Positions 21,623 through 30,447 of a DNA stretch of 64,000 nt are shown here, piece by piece. The position numbers were made by a program, and so were the translations under genes. Numbering within the stretch: position 1 is the stretch's first letter; each line of letters starts with the position of its first letter. Source of the DNA: Actinomycetota bacterium. Lineage in GTDB: Bacteria; Actinomycetota; Actinomycetes; Nanopelagicales; Nanopelagicaceae. The notes beneath the pieces were generated by a model. That model was not told where the DNA came from and did no database searches. It saw only the letters and a list, made by a program, of their open reading frames with translations. Location of the stretch: NCBI GenBank assembly GCA_009699205.1, contig WLOP01000006.1:50892-114891 (forward strand). The letters run 5' to 3'.

Positions 21623-22792
21623 TTAAGGCATCGTCGATGCGGATTCAGCCAAGGACAAGATTACCTTTCCGTTAAGTGTCATCGCGTTTACTCCTGACGT
21701 GACACCTCCCCCGTCAAATATTCTTACGCTAATTGAAGAAGGAGATGCTCCAACAATAAGAACTCCTTTAATCACAAATGTGTATCCACGGACTAAAGAT
21801 TGCTGTATGTAAGTTTTCCCATAGGTGACTGCAGTATCTGCAATAACAGTTGCATCCATGGCACTAGCTATTACTTGGGCCCCAAAATAATTATCAATAA
21901 CCGGAAGAACCCCATGAATGATTATGGAAATCTCATATGCGGTGTTCGCCGGTAACAACGTAGAGGCAACCGCATCCACTGAACCACCCGCTGTTCCGGT
22001 TGATAAAGTCCACTGCGTAAAGGTGTAGTAATAGATTTGCGAAGGACCAGTTAAGCCTTGTATTCCTTGCGAACCAGTATTTCCGGTGTCACCTTTTGCA
22101 CCTGTAGTTCCTGCTGATCCAGTTGCACCAACATCACCGGCAGGACCTTGTGCGCCTTGACTACCTTGAATTCCCTGCACGCCTTGTGAGCCAGTTGTTC
22201 CAGCTGAACCTGTTGCACCGACTGAACCTGAAGATCCGGTTGCGCCTGTCGCGCCTGTTGCTCCTGTCGCGCCTTGAGAGCCAGATGAACCTTGCGCGCC
22301 ATTTGAACCGGCAGAACCAGTCAGTCCCTGTGCACCAGATGCACCAGAGCTTCCTGTTAAACCTTGCGAGCCCGTTGCGCCAGTTGGACCTGCTGGTCCT
22401 GTCGCACCAGTTGGACCTTGCGCACCAGTAGATCCAGTGAGAGACGCACCTGCAGATGCATTCCTTCCGTCGCTTCCGTTAGAACCCGCACTTCCTGTCG
22501 CACCTGTTGCGCCACGGATAGAAACTGCAGTGGGCCATTTTCCATTTGCTTTAGGTCCATAGAAATTCATCGCCTTAAAATCAATATAGAAATCTCCATT
22601 GAGACCAACTGTTGATTTCGGTGCGGTAGTCCCACTCAAGATTGTGTTAGGGATTGTTGCCGCTACGCGACCTGCTTTATGCAATGTAATACTCTGTGTT
22701 TTCGTTGCTGCTATGGATGGTGAGACAGTAAATGTTGTGGCTGCGATTGAAGCAGCTACTATGAAATATCCGAAGTTAGTTTTTGAAATCAT
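21623..22792 (-). CDS. Secreted collagen-like repeat protein
   Basis: 389 aa. An N-terminal signal peptide (about residues 1-28, ending SPSIAA) is followed by a short segment, then a long run of Gly-X-Y triplets (about 93-255), rich in GAT, GPT, GPA and GAQ, expected to form a collagen triple helix. The C-terminal 130 residues (from about YYYTFTQWTL) look like a globular beta domain, probably the trimerising or binding head. No LPXTG or membrane anchor is visible. GGAG 8 nt before ATG supports the start. Likely a surface or released fibre; role unknown. Triplet DNA repeats are degenerate. Confidence 0.85.
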   Translation of the reverse strand: MISKTNFGYFIVAASIAATTFTVSPSIAATKTQSITLHKAGRVAATIPNTILSGTTAPKSTVGLNGDFYIDFKAMNFYGPKANGKWPTAVSIRGATGATGSAGSNGSDGRNASAGASLTGSTGAQGPTGATGPAGPTGATGSQGLTGSSGASGAQGLTGSAGSNGAQGSSGSQGATGATGATGATGSSGSVGATGSAGTTGSQGVQGIQGSQGAQGPAGDVGATGSAGTTGAKGDTGNTGSQGIQGLTGPSQIYYYTFTQWTLSTGTAGGSVDAVASTLLPANTAYEISIIIHGVLPVIDNYFGAQVIASAMDATVIADTAVTYGKTYIQQSLVRGYTFVIKGVLIVGASPSSISVRIFDGGGVTSGVNAMTLNGKVILSLAESASTMP

Positions 22793-23071
22793 CGTGCACG
22801 CTCCAATAACGCCTAGATACGGTTGAAGTTAGTGTGAAAGCGGCATTCACAGAAAACAATCAGGAATCCCCTCAGCGCTGACTTGTCTTAAGCGTCGTTA
22901 CCCCCTCGCCTGAGCGCATCGACAAAAATCATCTAAATAAAGTCTCGAACTCTGACGTGTTTCTAAGGATTTAGGGGTAATTTATTAAACATCAAGGGGT
23001 TTCATTCAGGTAGTCGATGGCGAAAGGCTGTTGGCACATGAATCCTTTAATGGATGAAAGGCAGGCAACAA

Positions 23072-23770
23072 ATGTCATCAAAGAAAGTCATAACGATTGC
23101 GATTACAACCGCTGCTCTCACTTTGGGTGGATTCGGCATTGCAAGCGCATCCGGCGCTAAGGCAACGAAGACTACAAAGGTTGCAGTAACGAAGGTCATA
23201 AAAGCGCCATCTGGAATGAACATGATGGGTCGCGATGGTGGTTTCGATGCAGAGCTTTCAACAGTTCTCTCGGGGCTAGTCACAAAGGGAACACTGACAC
23301 AGGCACAAGTTGATGCGATCAAGGCAGCTTTGACTGCAGCACATGCTGCAAACAAGCCACCTGTTAATGCCGACCGTGCCGCTGTAGAAACTTTGGTTGC
23401 GACAACTTTAGGAATTGATGTCACAACACTTGAAACTCGCCTTGCTGCTGGAGATTCGCTAGCAACAATCGCTGGAACTAAAACTGCCGCACTCATTACT
23501 GCGCTTGTTGCTTTTGAGACACAGAAAATCGATGCAGCAGTAACTGCAGGAACTCTTACTGCAGCTCAAGCGACGACACTTAAGACCAACCTCACCGCTC
23601 ACGTGACCGCCGAAGTAAATGGTGTTCGCGGAATGGGTGGTCCTGATGGCAAGGGCGGCCCTGGTGGCAAGGGTGGACATGGTGGAGGAATGGGTGGACA
23701 CATGGGTGATGCAGATGGAGACATGGGCCCAATGATGGGCGCACCAACAATCCCGTCAGCTACTAGCTGA
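23072..23770 (+). CDS. Small secreted protein with Gly/His/Met/Asp-rich tail
   Basis: About 232 aa from ATG 23072, chosen because a typical signal peptide (MSSKKVITIAITTAALTLGG) starts there and a weak AGGCAGG precedes it; the frame is open to 23054. The middle is Ala/Thr-rich and helical, with two similar stretches containing TLTQAQVDAIKAAL and TLTAAQATTLKTNL, suggesting an internal repeat. The last 40 residues are Gly with His, Met and Asp (GGHGGGMGGHMGDADGDM), a possible metal-binding tail. Not recognised as a named family. Followed by a terminator. Confidence 0.75.
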   Translation: MSSKKVITIAITTAALTLGGFGIASASGAKATKTTKVAVTKVIKAPSGMNMMGRDGGFDAELSTVLSGLVTKGTLTQAQVDAIKAALTAAHAANKPPVNADRAAVETLVATTLGIDVTTLETRLAAGDSLATIAGTKTAALITALVAFETQKIDAAVTAGTLTAAQATTLKTNLTAHVTAEVNGVRGMGGPDGKGGPGGKGGHGGGMGGHMGDADGDMGPMMGAPTIPSATS

Positions 23771-23793
23771 TAATAAAAAGTAATCGGCAAGGG

Positions 23794-23822
23794 CCCGTCA
23801 CCAATTGCGGTGGCGGGTTTTT
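23794..23822 (+). terminator. Rho-independent terminator
   Basis: CCCGTCACC (23794-23802) pairs with GGTGGCGGG (23809-23817) through nine pairs including one G-T, with a 6-nt loop, followed by TTTTT. It ends the unit of the secreted Gly/His-rich protein. Confidence 0.85.
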
Positions 23823-23857
23823 GCTGTCTGCAGACTTCTTCGTGAGAGACTTCCCTC

Positions 23858-24313
23858 ATGCGCATACATATCGGAAGTGATCACGCTGGTCTAGATTTCA
23901 AAGCACTCATCGTCGCCCACCTTGAAGTTGCTGGTCACGAAGTAACCGATCACGGTCCACATGCTTATGACGCTCTCGATGATTATCCAGATTTCTGTAT
24001 TCCAGCAGCCGAAGCGACTGCCAAAGATCCTCAATCCCTTGGCATTGTCTTAGGAGGTTCGGGTAATGGTGAGCAAATGGCAGCGAATAAAGTTAAGGGA
24101 ATTAGAGCGGCTCTTTGCTGGAGCGTTGAAACTGCGGCTTTGGCGCGCGAACACAACAATGCAAATGTTGTCTCTATCGGAGGACGTATGCACACTCCAG
24201 AACTATGTCTGCAAATTATCGATGCGTTCATCGCCACACCATTTACTCACGATGAACGTCATGTTCGTCGAATCAACAAGATAAGTCGTTACGAAGAATC
24301 CAGCTCTATCTAA
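23858..24313 (+). CDS. rpiB: Ribose-5-phosphate isomerase B
   Basis: Interconverts ribose 5-phosphate and ribulose 5-phosphate in the pentose phosphate pathway. 151 aa RpiB/LacAB type: MRIHIGSDHAGLDFK at the N-terminus and the GIVLGGSGNGEQMAANKVKG active-site loop. The family Cys is replaced by Ser in GSGNG, as in the actinobacterial form, which uses Glu (here GNGEQ). No clear Shine-Dalgarno; GAGACT 6 nt before ATG could be a weak leaderless -10. Convergent with trmB, overlapping by 4 bp. Confidence 0.96.
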   Translation: MRIHIGSDHAGLDFKALIVAHLEVAGHEVTDHGPHAYDALDDYPDFCIPAAEATAKDPQSLGIVLGGSGNGEQMAANKVKGIRAALCWSVETAALAREHNNANVVSIGGRMHTPELCLQIIDAFIATPFTHDERHVRRINKISRYEESSSI

Positions 24314-24969
24314 ACTTTTTTGTAAGAAAAATCTGTCACTCGGTGTTTCTTTGTAATCCCTTGATTCTCAAATCTGGTGAGCGGGCGCCATTGAGGTCGA
24401 GGTACTTCTCCCCCAATAAATAGATTGCTGCTCGCAAACTTCTCCGCTATCCACGTTGCATATGGTTGCCAATCAGTGGCAATCTGAAATACGCCATCAA
24501 CTTTTAACTTCGAGGCAGCTAAGGCAATGAAATCTTCGTTAACGATGCGTCGCTTATGGTGACGAACTTTTGGCCAAGGATCCGGGAAAAAGAGGTGGAT
24601 GGCATCGAGTGATCCATCGGCAATCATGTGCGCAAGCACTAAATGAGCATCTTCATCCATGACCCGAATATTTGCGATCGATTCTGTTTCAATGCGGGAG
24701 AGAACTTTGCCAATACCCGGCTGGTGTACGTCAATGGCAAGAAAACCCAACTGAGGGAAATTCTTAGCAATCTCAATTGTTGCCTCACCCATCCCGAATC
24801 CGATTTCGATAACGAATCCTTCTGAGGCAGGGAGGAGTTCGCTCAAATTCAAAGCCTTAGGCGCGTAATCAATTCCGAACTCGGGCCATAAGCGATTTCT
24901 GGCATCAACTTGGGCAACCGTTATACGCGTTCCCCGTAACTTGAAACTTTTAATCGTTGGGCTTTCCAT
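24310..24969 (-). CDS. trmB: tRNA (guanine-N7)-methyltransferase
   Basis: SAM-dependent enzyme forming m7G46 in tRNA. 219 aa Rossmann methyltransferase with SAM-binding VIEIGFGMGEATIEIA and the TrmB signature LFFPDPWPKVRHHKRR. Start MESPTIKSFKLRG, with a weak AAAGAGTGGG upstream. Opposite pepN, with about 76 bp for two divergent promoters. Confidence 0.95.
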   Translation of the reverse strand: MESPTIKSFKLRGTRITVAQVDARNRLWPEFGIDYAPKALNLSELLPASEGFVIEIGFGMGEATIEIAKNFPQLGFLAIDVHQPGIGKVLSRIETESIANIRVMDEDAHLVLAHMIADGSLDAIHLFFPDPWPKVRHHKRRIVNEDFIALAASKLKVDGVFQIATDWQPYATWIAEKFASSNLFIGGEVPRPQWRPLTRFENQGITKKHRVTDFSYKKV

Positions 24970-25045
24970 ATGCCCACTCTTTCATGATTGGATAGCATCC
25001 TGATAATCACAAGCCACTTTTCGTTACAGGCCAAAGGAGCCCCAC

Positions 25046-27589
25046 GTGCCAGGAGTAAATCTCACCCGTGCTGAAGCAAAACTTCGTTCAGAGTCAATCA
25101 AGGTCAATAGCTATGACGTCGAACTAGACCTCACTACTGGCCCTGAAACTTTCATCGCGAGAACGACAATCAACTTCTCTGGGCTCAAAGTTGGAGCTTC
25201 AACCTTTATCGATGCCGTTGGCAAAAGTGTTATCTCGGCAACTCTCAATGGCGCAGCCGTTGATACCGCCAACTACGACGGCGAGAGTATCCACCTGCAC
25301 GCAATCGCCGAATCCAACACTCTTATGCTTGAAACCGAATGCGTCTATTCAAAATCTGGTGAAGGCTTGCACCGATTTGTGGACCCTGCAGATAACGAGG
25401 TTTATCTCTACTCACAGCACGAAGTAGCAGATGCACGGCGCACATTCCCTTGCTTTGATCAACCTGACCTCAAGGCAACTTTCAAGATTTCCGCACTCGT
25501 GCCTGCGCATTGGGAAGTTATTTCCAACAATCCAACTGAATCTATTACTGAAGTAGGTGGCGAGCATAAGCGTTGGGTATTTACTCGTACGCCAGTAATT
25601 TCAACTTACCTAACCGCTCTCGTTGCCGGTGCGTATCATCGCGTCGATGATGTTTATGTCGGAGAAAAAACTGTTCCCCTAGGGCTATTCTGTCGCAAAT
25701 CTCTTGCACCAAGTATGGATTCTGAAGAAATCTTCAAAATAACCAAACAAGGTTTTGCTTTCTACGAAAAAGAGTTCGGTTTGGCATATCCATTCGATAA
25801 ATACGACCAACTGGCAGTTGCCGAATTCAATGCAGGCGCTATGGAGAACGCTGGTTGCGTGACATTCGCCGAGGATTACTTCGTATTCCGCAGCAAGGTG
25901 ACCGACAAGAACTACAACTGGCGCGCAAATGTCATCCTCCACGAAATGGCACATATGTGGTTCGGAGACCTTGTCACAATGACATGGTGGGACGACCTCT
26001 GGCTTAACGAATCATTCGCAGAATGGGCCTCGTACTTCACTCTTGCCCAGGCAACACGATTCACTAACTCGTGGACTGTATTTAACTCAGAGCGTAAAAA
26101 CTGGGCATACCGCCAGGATCAACTCTCTTCCACTCACCCAATCGTTGTTGATATGCATGACCTTGAAGCGGTTAAAACAAACTTCGATGGAATCACATAC
26201 GCCAAGGGAGCCTCAGTACTTCAGCAGTTGGTTTCACACGTTGGCAAAGAAGCTTTCATTGCAGGTTTGCGTCAATACTTTGCAAAGCATGCGTGGGGCA
26301 ACACCACTCTTAACGACCTTCTTGTTGAACTTGAAGCAACCAGTGGCCGCGACCTTAAGCCTTGGGTTTCGACATGGTTACAAACGGCAGGCGTCAACAC
26401 CCTCCGTGCCGAGATTGCAGTAAATGGCGATAGCTACGCATCAGTTGCTGTGAAGCAAGAAGTTCCTCTCACACCAAGTGGCTCCAAGGAACTTCGTCCG
26501 CACCGCATGGCAGTGGGTTTGTATGACCTCAAAGATGGTGCGCTTGTCTGCCGTAAGAGCATCGAGCTAGATGTATCTGGCGCAAGCACCGCAGTGAGCG
26601 AATTCGCAGGAGAGAAAATCGCTGACCTGCTTTTGCTCAACGATCGCGATCTTTCTTACGGGAAGATTCGCTTCGACGAACGTTCACTACTCACACTTAA
26701 AGACCACCTTGGAGATATCCAAGACCCACTCAGTCGCGCTCTTTGCTGGTCTGCAACCTGGGACATGTTGCGCGATGGCGAAATGTCATCATCCTTATAT
26801 GTACCAATGGCAGTTAAAGCGCTCGCGGGCGAATCAGATGTTGCTGTCGTATCGATGACACTGGTTCAACTTGATACCGCTGTCGAGTTATATTCAAGCA
26901 AGGTCAACCGTGAAGGCTTACGCAAGGTTTTGGCAGATGGCATCGAAGCCCTCCTTGCAAAATCTCCAGAAGGTAGTGATCTCCAACTTACCTACGCACG
27001 CGCACTTGCCAGCGCTGCCGCATCACCAGCACAAGCAGCACGTATCCGTGAATTCCTAGAGGGCAAACTTGCCGGATTGGTTGTCGATGCAGATTTGCGT
27101 TGGCACTTCCTCGGCGCCCTTGTCGAACGCGGGCTTGCAACTGATTCCGAAATCGATGCAGAACTACAACGCGATAACACCGCCAACGGTCAGCGCTACG
27201 CGGCTTTTGCTCGCGCAGCGTTCCCAGATGCCAACGTCAAGGAGAAAGCTTTCAACGCTGCAATCAAGGATGGATTAAGTAATCACATTCAGATTCAAAC
27301 AATCCGCGGATTCCAACGTCCAGGACAACGTGATCTGCTAGCCGGATATGTCAGCAAATACTTTGATGCAATCATCGATGTCTGGAGTAAAGAGACATAT
27401 GAAATCGCCTCAAATATCGCACAGGGTTTATATCCAACCTACGTCACCGAACAATCAACTCTCGATGCAACTGAGAAATGGTTAGCGGGAGCCGGCAAGG
27501 ATGCCGCCAACGGATTGCGTCGAATTGTTTCTGAAGGTCGCGATGCAATGGCTCGCGCACTCAAGGCGCAAGCCAAGGATGCAAACTAA
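25046..27589 (+). CDS. pepN: Aminopeptidase N (M1 family), cytoplasmic
   Basis: Zinc aminopeptidase releasing N-terminal residues from peptides. 847 aa actinobacterial PepN: exopeptidase motif GAMEN near residue 263, zinc motif HEMAH near 298 with the third ligand Glu in NESFAEW, and an ERAP1-like C-terminal domain. No signal peptide. GTG 25046 is supported by AAAGGAG six bases upstream. The 3' end overlaps the convergent HNH gene by 4 bp. A second, exported M1-like gene lies at 47.6 kb. Confidence 0.96.
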   Translation: MPGVNLTRAEAKLRSESIKVNSYDVELDLTTGPETFIARTTINFSGLKVGASTFIDAVGKSVISATLNGAAVDTANYDGESIHLHAIAESNTLMLETECVYSKSGEGLHRFVDPADNEVYLYSQHEVADARRTFPCFDQPDLKATFKISALVPAHWEVISNNPTESITEVGGEHKRWVFTRTPVISTYLTALVAGAYHRVDDVYVGEKTVPLGLFCRKSLAPSMDSEEIFKITKQGFAFYEKEFGLAYPFDKYDQLAVAEFNAGAMENAGCVTFAEDYFVFRSKVTDKNYNWRANVILHEMAHMWFGDLVTMTWWDDLWLNESFAEWASYFTLAQATRFTNSWTVFNSERKNWAYRQDQLSSTHPIVVDMHDLEAVKTNFDGITYAKGASVLQQLVSHVGKEAFIAGLRQYFAKHAWGNTTLNDLLVELEATSGRDLKPWVSTWLQTAGVNTLRAEIAVNGDSYASVAVKQEVPLTPSGSKELRPHRMAVGLYDLKDGALVCRKSIELDVSGASTAVSEFAGEKIADLLLLNDRDLSYGKIRFDERSLLTLKDHLGDIQDPLSRALCWSATWDMLRDGEMSSSLYVPMAVKALAGESDVAVVSMTLVQLDTAVELYSSKVNREGLRKVLADGIEALLAKSPEGSDLQLTYARALASAAASPAQAARIREFLEGKLAGLVVDADLRWHFLGALVERGLATDSEIDAELQRDNTANGQRYAAFARAAFPDANVKEKAFNAAIKDGLSNHIQIQTIRGFQRPGQRDLLAGYVSKYFDAIIDVWSKETYEIASNIAQGLYPTYVTEQSTLDATEKWLAGAGKDAANGLRRIVSEGRDAMARALKAQAKDAN

Positions 27590-28167
27590 GCAATAGCCTC
27601 AACTACGCCGAAAGGTTCGAGGTAAGGCAACCATTGCGCATCTGCGCGACCGGTACCCAATACTCGCCATGCAGCTCCAGCTGGTTGGCGCGGTAGGGAG
27701 CGTAATTTCCACCCCAACTCTTTGAGGTGTTTATCTGCCTTCAGGTGATTGCACCGGTGACATGCCGACACAACGTTCTCCCATGCGTGCGCACCGCCGC
27801 GCGAACGTGGAATGACATGATCAATTGATGTTGCTGGTGCGGAGCAATACACACATCGTCCGCCATCGCGAGCAAAGAGTGCGCGACGCGAAAGCGGAAC
27901 CTCGCGCCGAAATGGAACGCGTACAAAGCGATTAAGTTTGATGACGGAGGGCAAAGAAATTTCGCCGCCAGTGAAGTGCAGAACAGTTCCTGAATCTTCA
28001 ATTGTTGTAGCTCGAGAGTTCAGAACGAGAATGAGTGCGCGGCGTTCGGATATAACACCTAGGGGTTCGTAGGTTGCGTTCAAAATTAGCGTGCGAGACA
28101 CGATGCTCCGATCCAGCGCGTGGCTCGCGCCGATTGGCACATCTTGCCTCAGAACCGCCGTCTCCAT
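27586..28167 (-). CDS. HNH endonuclease family protein
   Basis: 193 aa. C-terminal half carries a canonical HNH fold: zinc pair CVYC, SIDHVIPRSRGG with the catalytic His, and the second pair CHRC. The N-terminal half (LNATYEPLGVISERRALILV) is the conserved extension of a widespread actinobacterial chromosomal HNH family. No toxin or restriction partner is adjacent, so a housekeeping DNA-processing role is more likely than defence, but the function is unknown. Its ATG is only 34 bp from the divergent mscS-like start. Confidence 0.88.
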   Translation of the reverse strand: METAVLRQDVPIGASHALDRSIVSRTLILNATYEPLGVISERRALILVLNSRATTIEDSGTVLHFTGGEISLPSVIKLNRFVRVPFRREVPLSRRALFARDGGRCVYCSAPATSIDHVIPRSRGGAHAWENVVSACHRCNHLKADKHLKELGWKLRSLPRQPAGAAWRVLGTGRADAQWLPYLEPFGVVEAIA

Positions 28168-28189
28168 GCGTATTTACGCCACTTTAAGT

Positions 28190-28195
28190 TAGAGT
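28190..28195 (+). promoter_or_regulatory. Leaderless -10 element of mscS-like gene
   Basis: TAGAGT, 6 nt before ATG 28202. No Shine-Dalgarno is present. It lies in the 34-bp divergent gap with the HNH gene. Confidence 0.55.
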
Positions 28196-28201
28196 CGCCT
28201 C

Positions 28202-28789
28202 ATGATGAGAGCAAATGTTCATCTTGCCGCCGCTTCAGGCGTAGCCGATACAGCCCAAAAGTTCTGGGACTGGTTTAGCGGACCCCCTCTTCACATCTTG
28301 GTCATCATCGCAATTGCTATCACCGGTCAACGGATAGGCAATCGCGCCATCACCAAAACCATGAACCGCCTTTCAAGCGTTGATTTAGTTCGCGGTCCAG
28401 GAAATATCGCAGCTCGACAGAAAGAACGTGCGCGCACAACTGGAACAGTTTTAACCAGCACTCTCAACGCAGTCATTTGGGTAATTTCTCTGGGAATGAT
28501 TCTGGGCGAATTCGGTCTCAACCTCGGACCACTTATTGCATCAGCAGGGGTCATCGGCGTTGCACTCGGACTTGGAGCACAAACAATTGTTCGCGACGTT
28601 CTCTCTGGGCTCTTCATGTTGATCGAAGATCAATATGGAGTGGGCGACAAGATTGAAGTGCTCGATATTTCTGGCACCGTCGAAAGAGTGGGACTACGGA
28701 TAACAACAGTCCGGGATGTTCAAGGGACGCTCTGGTATTTGCGCAATGGCGAAATTCTAAAGGTTGGTAATCGCTCTCAATCAGGTTGA
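28202..28789 (+). CDS. Short MscS-family mechanosensitive channel
   Basis: 195 aa. Segments: an N-terminal hydrophobic stretch (about 28-45), a second (about 88-105), and the pore-lining TM3 with glycine/alanine spacing (ASAGVIGVALGLGAQTIVRDVLSG), then the beta domain (DQYGVGDKIEVLDISGTVE). It stops right after the beta domain, lacking the alpha/beta C-terminal cage of MscS (286 aa in E. coli). The 3' end overlaps the convergent globin gene. Role: osmotic relief or small-solute leak, by family. Confidence 0.9.
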   Translation: MMRANVHLAAASGVADTAQKFWDWFSGPPLHILVIIAIAITGQRIGNRAITKTMNRLSSVDLVRGPGNIAARQKERARTTGTVLTSTLNAVIWVISLGMILGEFGLNLGPLIASAGVIGVALGLGAQTIVRDVLSGLFMLIEDQYGVGDKIEVLDISGTVERVGLRITTVRDVQGTLWYLRNGEILKVGNRSQSG

Positions 28790-29151
28790 TTCACTAAATG
28801 GATCGCTGCAGATTCTAGATACTTCCAGAGTTCATCTTTAAGCTCTTGAGATAAATCGACTCCATCGACAGCGCCGCGCATACAAGAAAGCCATGCATCC
28901 CGAGCCGCTGAATCAATATGAAAGCCACCGTGGCGCATGCGCAAACGTGGGTGTCCACGACGTTGCGAATAAGTATCCGGCCCGCCCCAATATTGCTCCA
29001 GAAAAAGCTGAAGTCGCTCTGCAGCAGCTTTCATATCTGTGCTCGGATACATCGGAGCCAAAATTGGATCCACAGAAACACGCGCATAAAACTGCGACAC
29101 AAGTTCAGCAAATATTGCGCTACCACCAACGCGATCGTAAAAAGTACTCAC
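28777..29151 (-). CDS. glbO: Group II truncated haemoglobin
   Basis: 124 aa haem protein of the 2-over-2 fold. Proximal His lies in HPRLRMRHGGFHI, Tyr B10 in the N-terminal FYARV, and Trp G8 in RDAWLSCM, the group II (trHbO) hallmark. Likely O2/NO handling or redox sensing. GTG 29151 overlaps the MFS stop (GTGA), so it is the tail of the ettA-thioesterase-GH13-MFS operon. Confidence 0.93.
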   Translation of the reverse strand: MSTFYDRVGGSAIFAELVSQFYARVSVDPILAPMYPSTDMKAAAERLQLFLEQYWGGPDTYSQRRGHPRLRMRHGGFHIDSAARDAWLSCMRGAVDGVDLSQELKDELWKYLESAAIHLVNQPD

Positions 29152-30443
29152 TGTTTTAGAGTACTCGTCGCTACGCCTTTGGCTATATTCATGACAAAGA
29201 GAGATGTAATGACACAGAGGATCCCCGATGTATAGAACGCGAAGGCATAATCACCAAACTTCACACGAGCTAGGCCCGCTCCATATGCAGCGATAGAGCC
29301 TCCCACTTGATGTGCCGCGAAGACCCATCCATAGATAACTGTCGAGCGCTGTGGTCCCAAAATCGTTCGACAGAGCACCAATGTAGGTGGCACAGTTGCC
29401 ACCCAATCGAGTCCATAGAAAATTACAAATACAAGTGTCGATGGATGAACTGTTGAAAAGAGTATCGAAGGCAACAGGAAGAGCGAGATTCCACGTGTGA
29501 GGTAATAGATCGAGAGCAGTTTTCGCGGATCGTAGCGGTCGGTGAGCCAGCCAGAAAAGATTGTTCCGATGACATCAAAAACGCCGACCAGAGCTAGCAA
29601 ACTTGCTGCTGCAACTTCCATCATCCCGTGATCGTGTGCCGCTGGTATGAAGTGGGTGCCTACTAAGCCACTTGTCGAAAGTCCGCAGACAAAGAATGAC
29701 CCAACTAAATACCAAAAATCTTTATTCTTGCTTGCCTGTTGCAAAGTATCTATAGCTAACCTCGCTGCGCTTACTGTGTTAGCTGGTGGTGGAGTCCAAT
29801 CATCTGGCGCGCCATACGGAAGCAGTCCAAGATCTGATGGAAACTCACGCAATAGAAGTGCAACCACTGGAACCATAATAAAAGATGCCGAGCCGACAGT
29901 TATTGAAACGCTCTTCCACCCATGAGAAATAGCTAACGCAGATAAACCGGGTAAGAAAATTAATTGGCCTGTAGCTGTCGCTGCGGTGAGCATTCCCATT
30001 ACAAGGCCGCGCTTTTGCACAAACCAACGGTTTGCAACTGTTGCGGCGAAAATTAAGGCCATGGACCCAGTGCCAAGTCCCACCACTACTCCCCACAACA
30101 TCACTAGATGCCATGGAGATGAAATAAATATTGTAGAAATTGCGCCAGCACCAACGCACGTCAAGGCGCTCATGACCACGCGACGGACGCCAAAACGTTC
30201 CATGAAAGCGGCAGCAAATGGAGAGATCAACCCAAAGAGAAGCACGTTTACTGAAACCGCTAAAGAAATCTGCGCACGTGACCATCCGAATGCCTCTTCA
30301 AGAGGAACGATAAGAACAGATGGAGCCGAACGAAAACCGGCAGTTGTTACTAGGGTGAGAAAAGTTACGCCGACAGCAACCCATCCTGGATGGAATGACA
30401 AACCTTTACGGATTGTGCTCTTGTTTTCTTTCGCAACTGACAT
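29148..30443 (-). CDS. MFS transporter (oxalate/formate antiporter-like)
   Basis: 431 aa, about twelve transmembrane segments. The N-terminal pattern RSAPSVLIVPLEEAFGWSRA is typical of OFA/monocarboxylate MFS permeases. Substrate probably a small organic acid, not provable here. It begins 4 bp after the GH13 gene and overlaps globin at its end, so it is co-transcribed with both. Confidence 0.88.
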   Translation of the reverse strand: MSVAKENKSTIRKGLSFHPGWVAVGVTFLTLVTTAGFRSAPSVLIVPLEEAFGWSRAQISLAVSVNVLLFGLISPFAAAFMERFGVRRVVMSALTCVGAGAISTIFISSPWHLVMLWGVVVGLGTGSMALIFAATVANRWFVQKRGLVMGMLTAATATGQLIFLPGLSALAISHGWKSVSITVGSASFIMVPVVALLLREFPSDLGLLPYGAPDDWTPPPANTVSAARLAIDTLQQASKNKDFWYLVGSFFVCGLSTSGLVGTHFIPAAHDHGMMEVAAASLLALVGVFDVIGTIFSGWLTDRYDPRKLLSIYYLTRGISLFLLPSILFSTVHPSTLVFVIFYGLDWVATVPPTLVLCRTILGPQRSTVIYGWVFAAHQVGGSIAAYGAGLARVKFGDYAFAFYTSGILCVITSLFVMNIAKGVATSTLKQ

Positions 30444-30447
30444 TAGG

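Noticed and set aside
22051..22540. CRISPR-like or tandem DNA repeats
   Set aside because: The periodicity comes from degenerate Gly-X-Y codons in the collagen-like gene; there are no constant repeats with unique spacers.
23047..23496. 149-codon minus-strand ORF
   Set aside because: Exact antisense of the secreted Gly/His-rich protein gene, which has a signal peptide and terminator.
27586..28167. HNH gene as a defence or restriction system
   Set aside because: No methyltransferase, helicase or other defence partner nearby; the family is widespread as a single chromosomal gene in actinobacteria.
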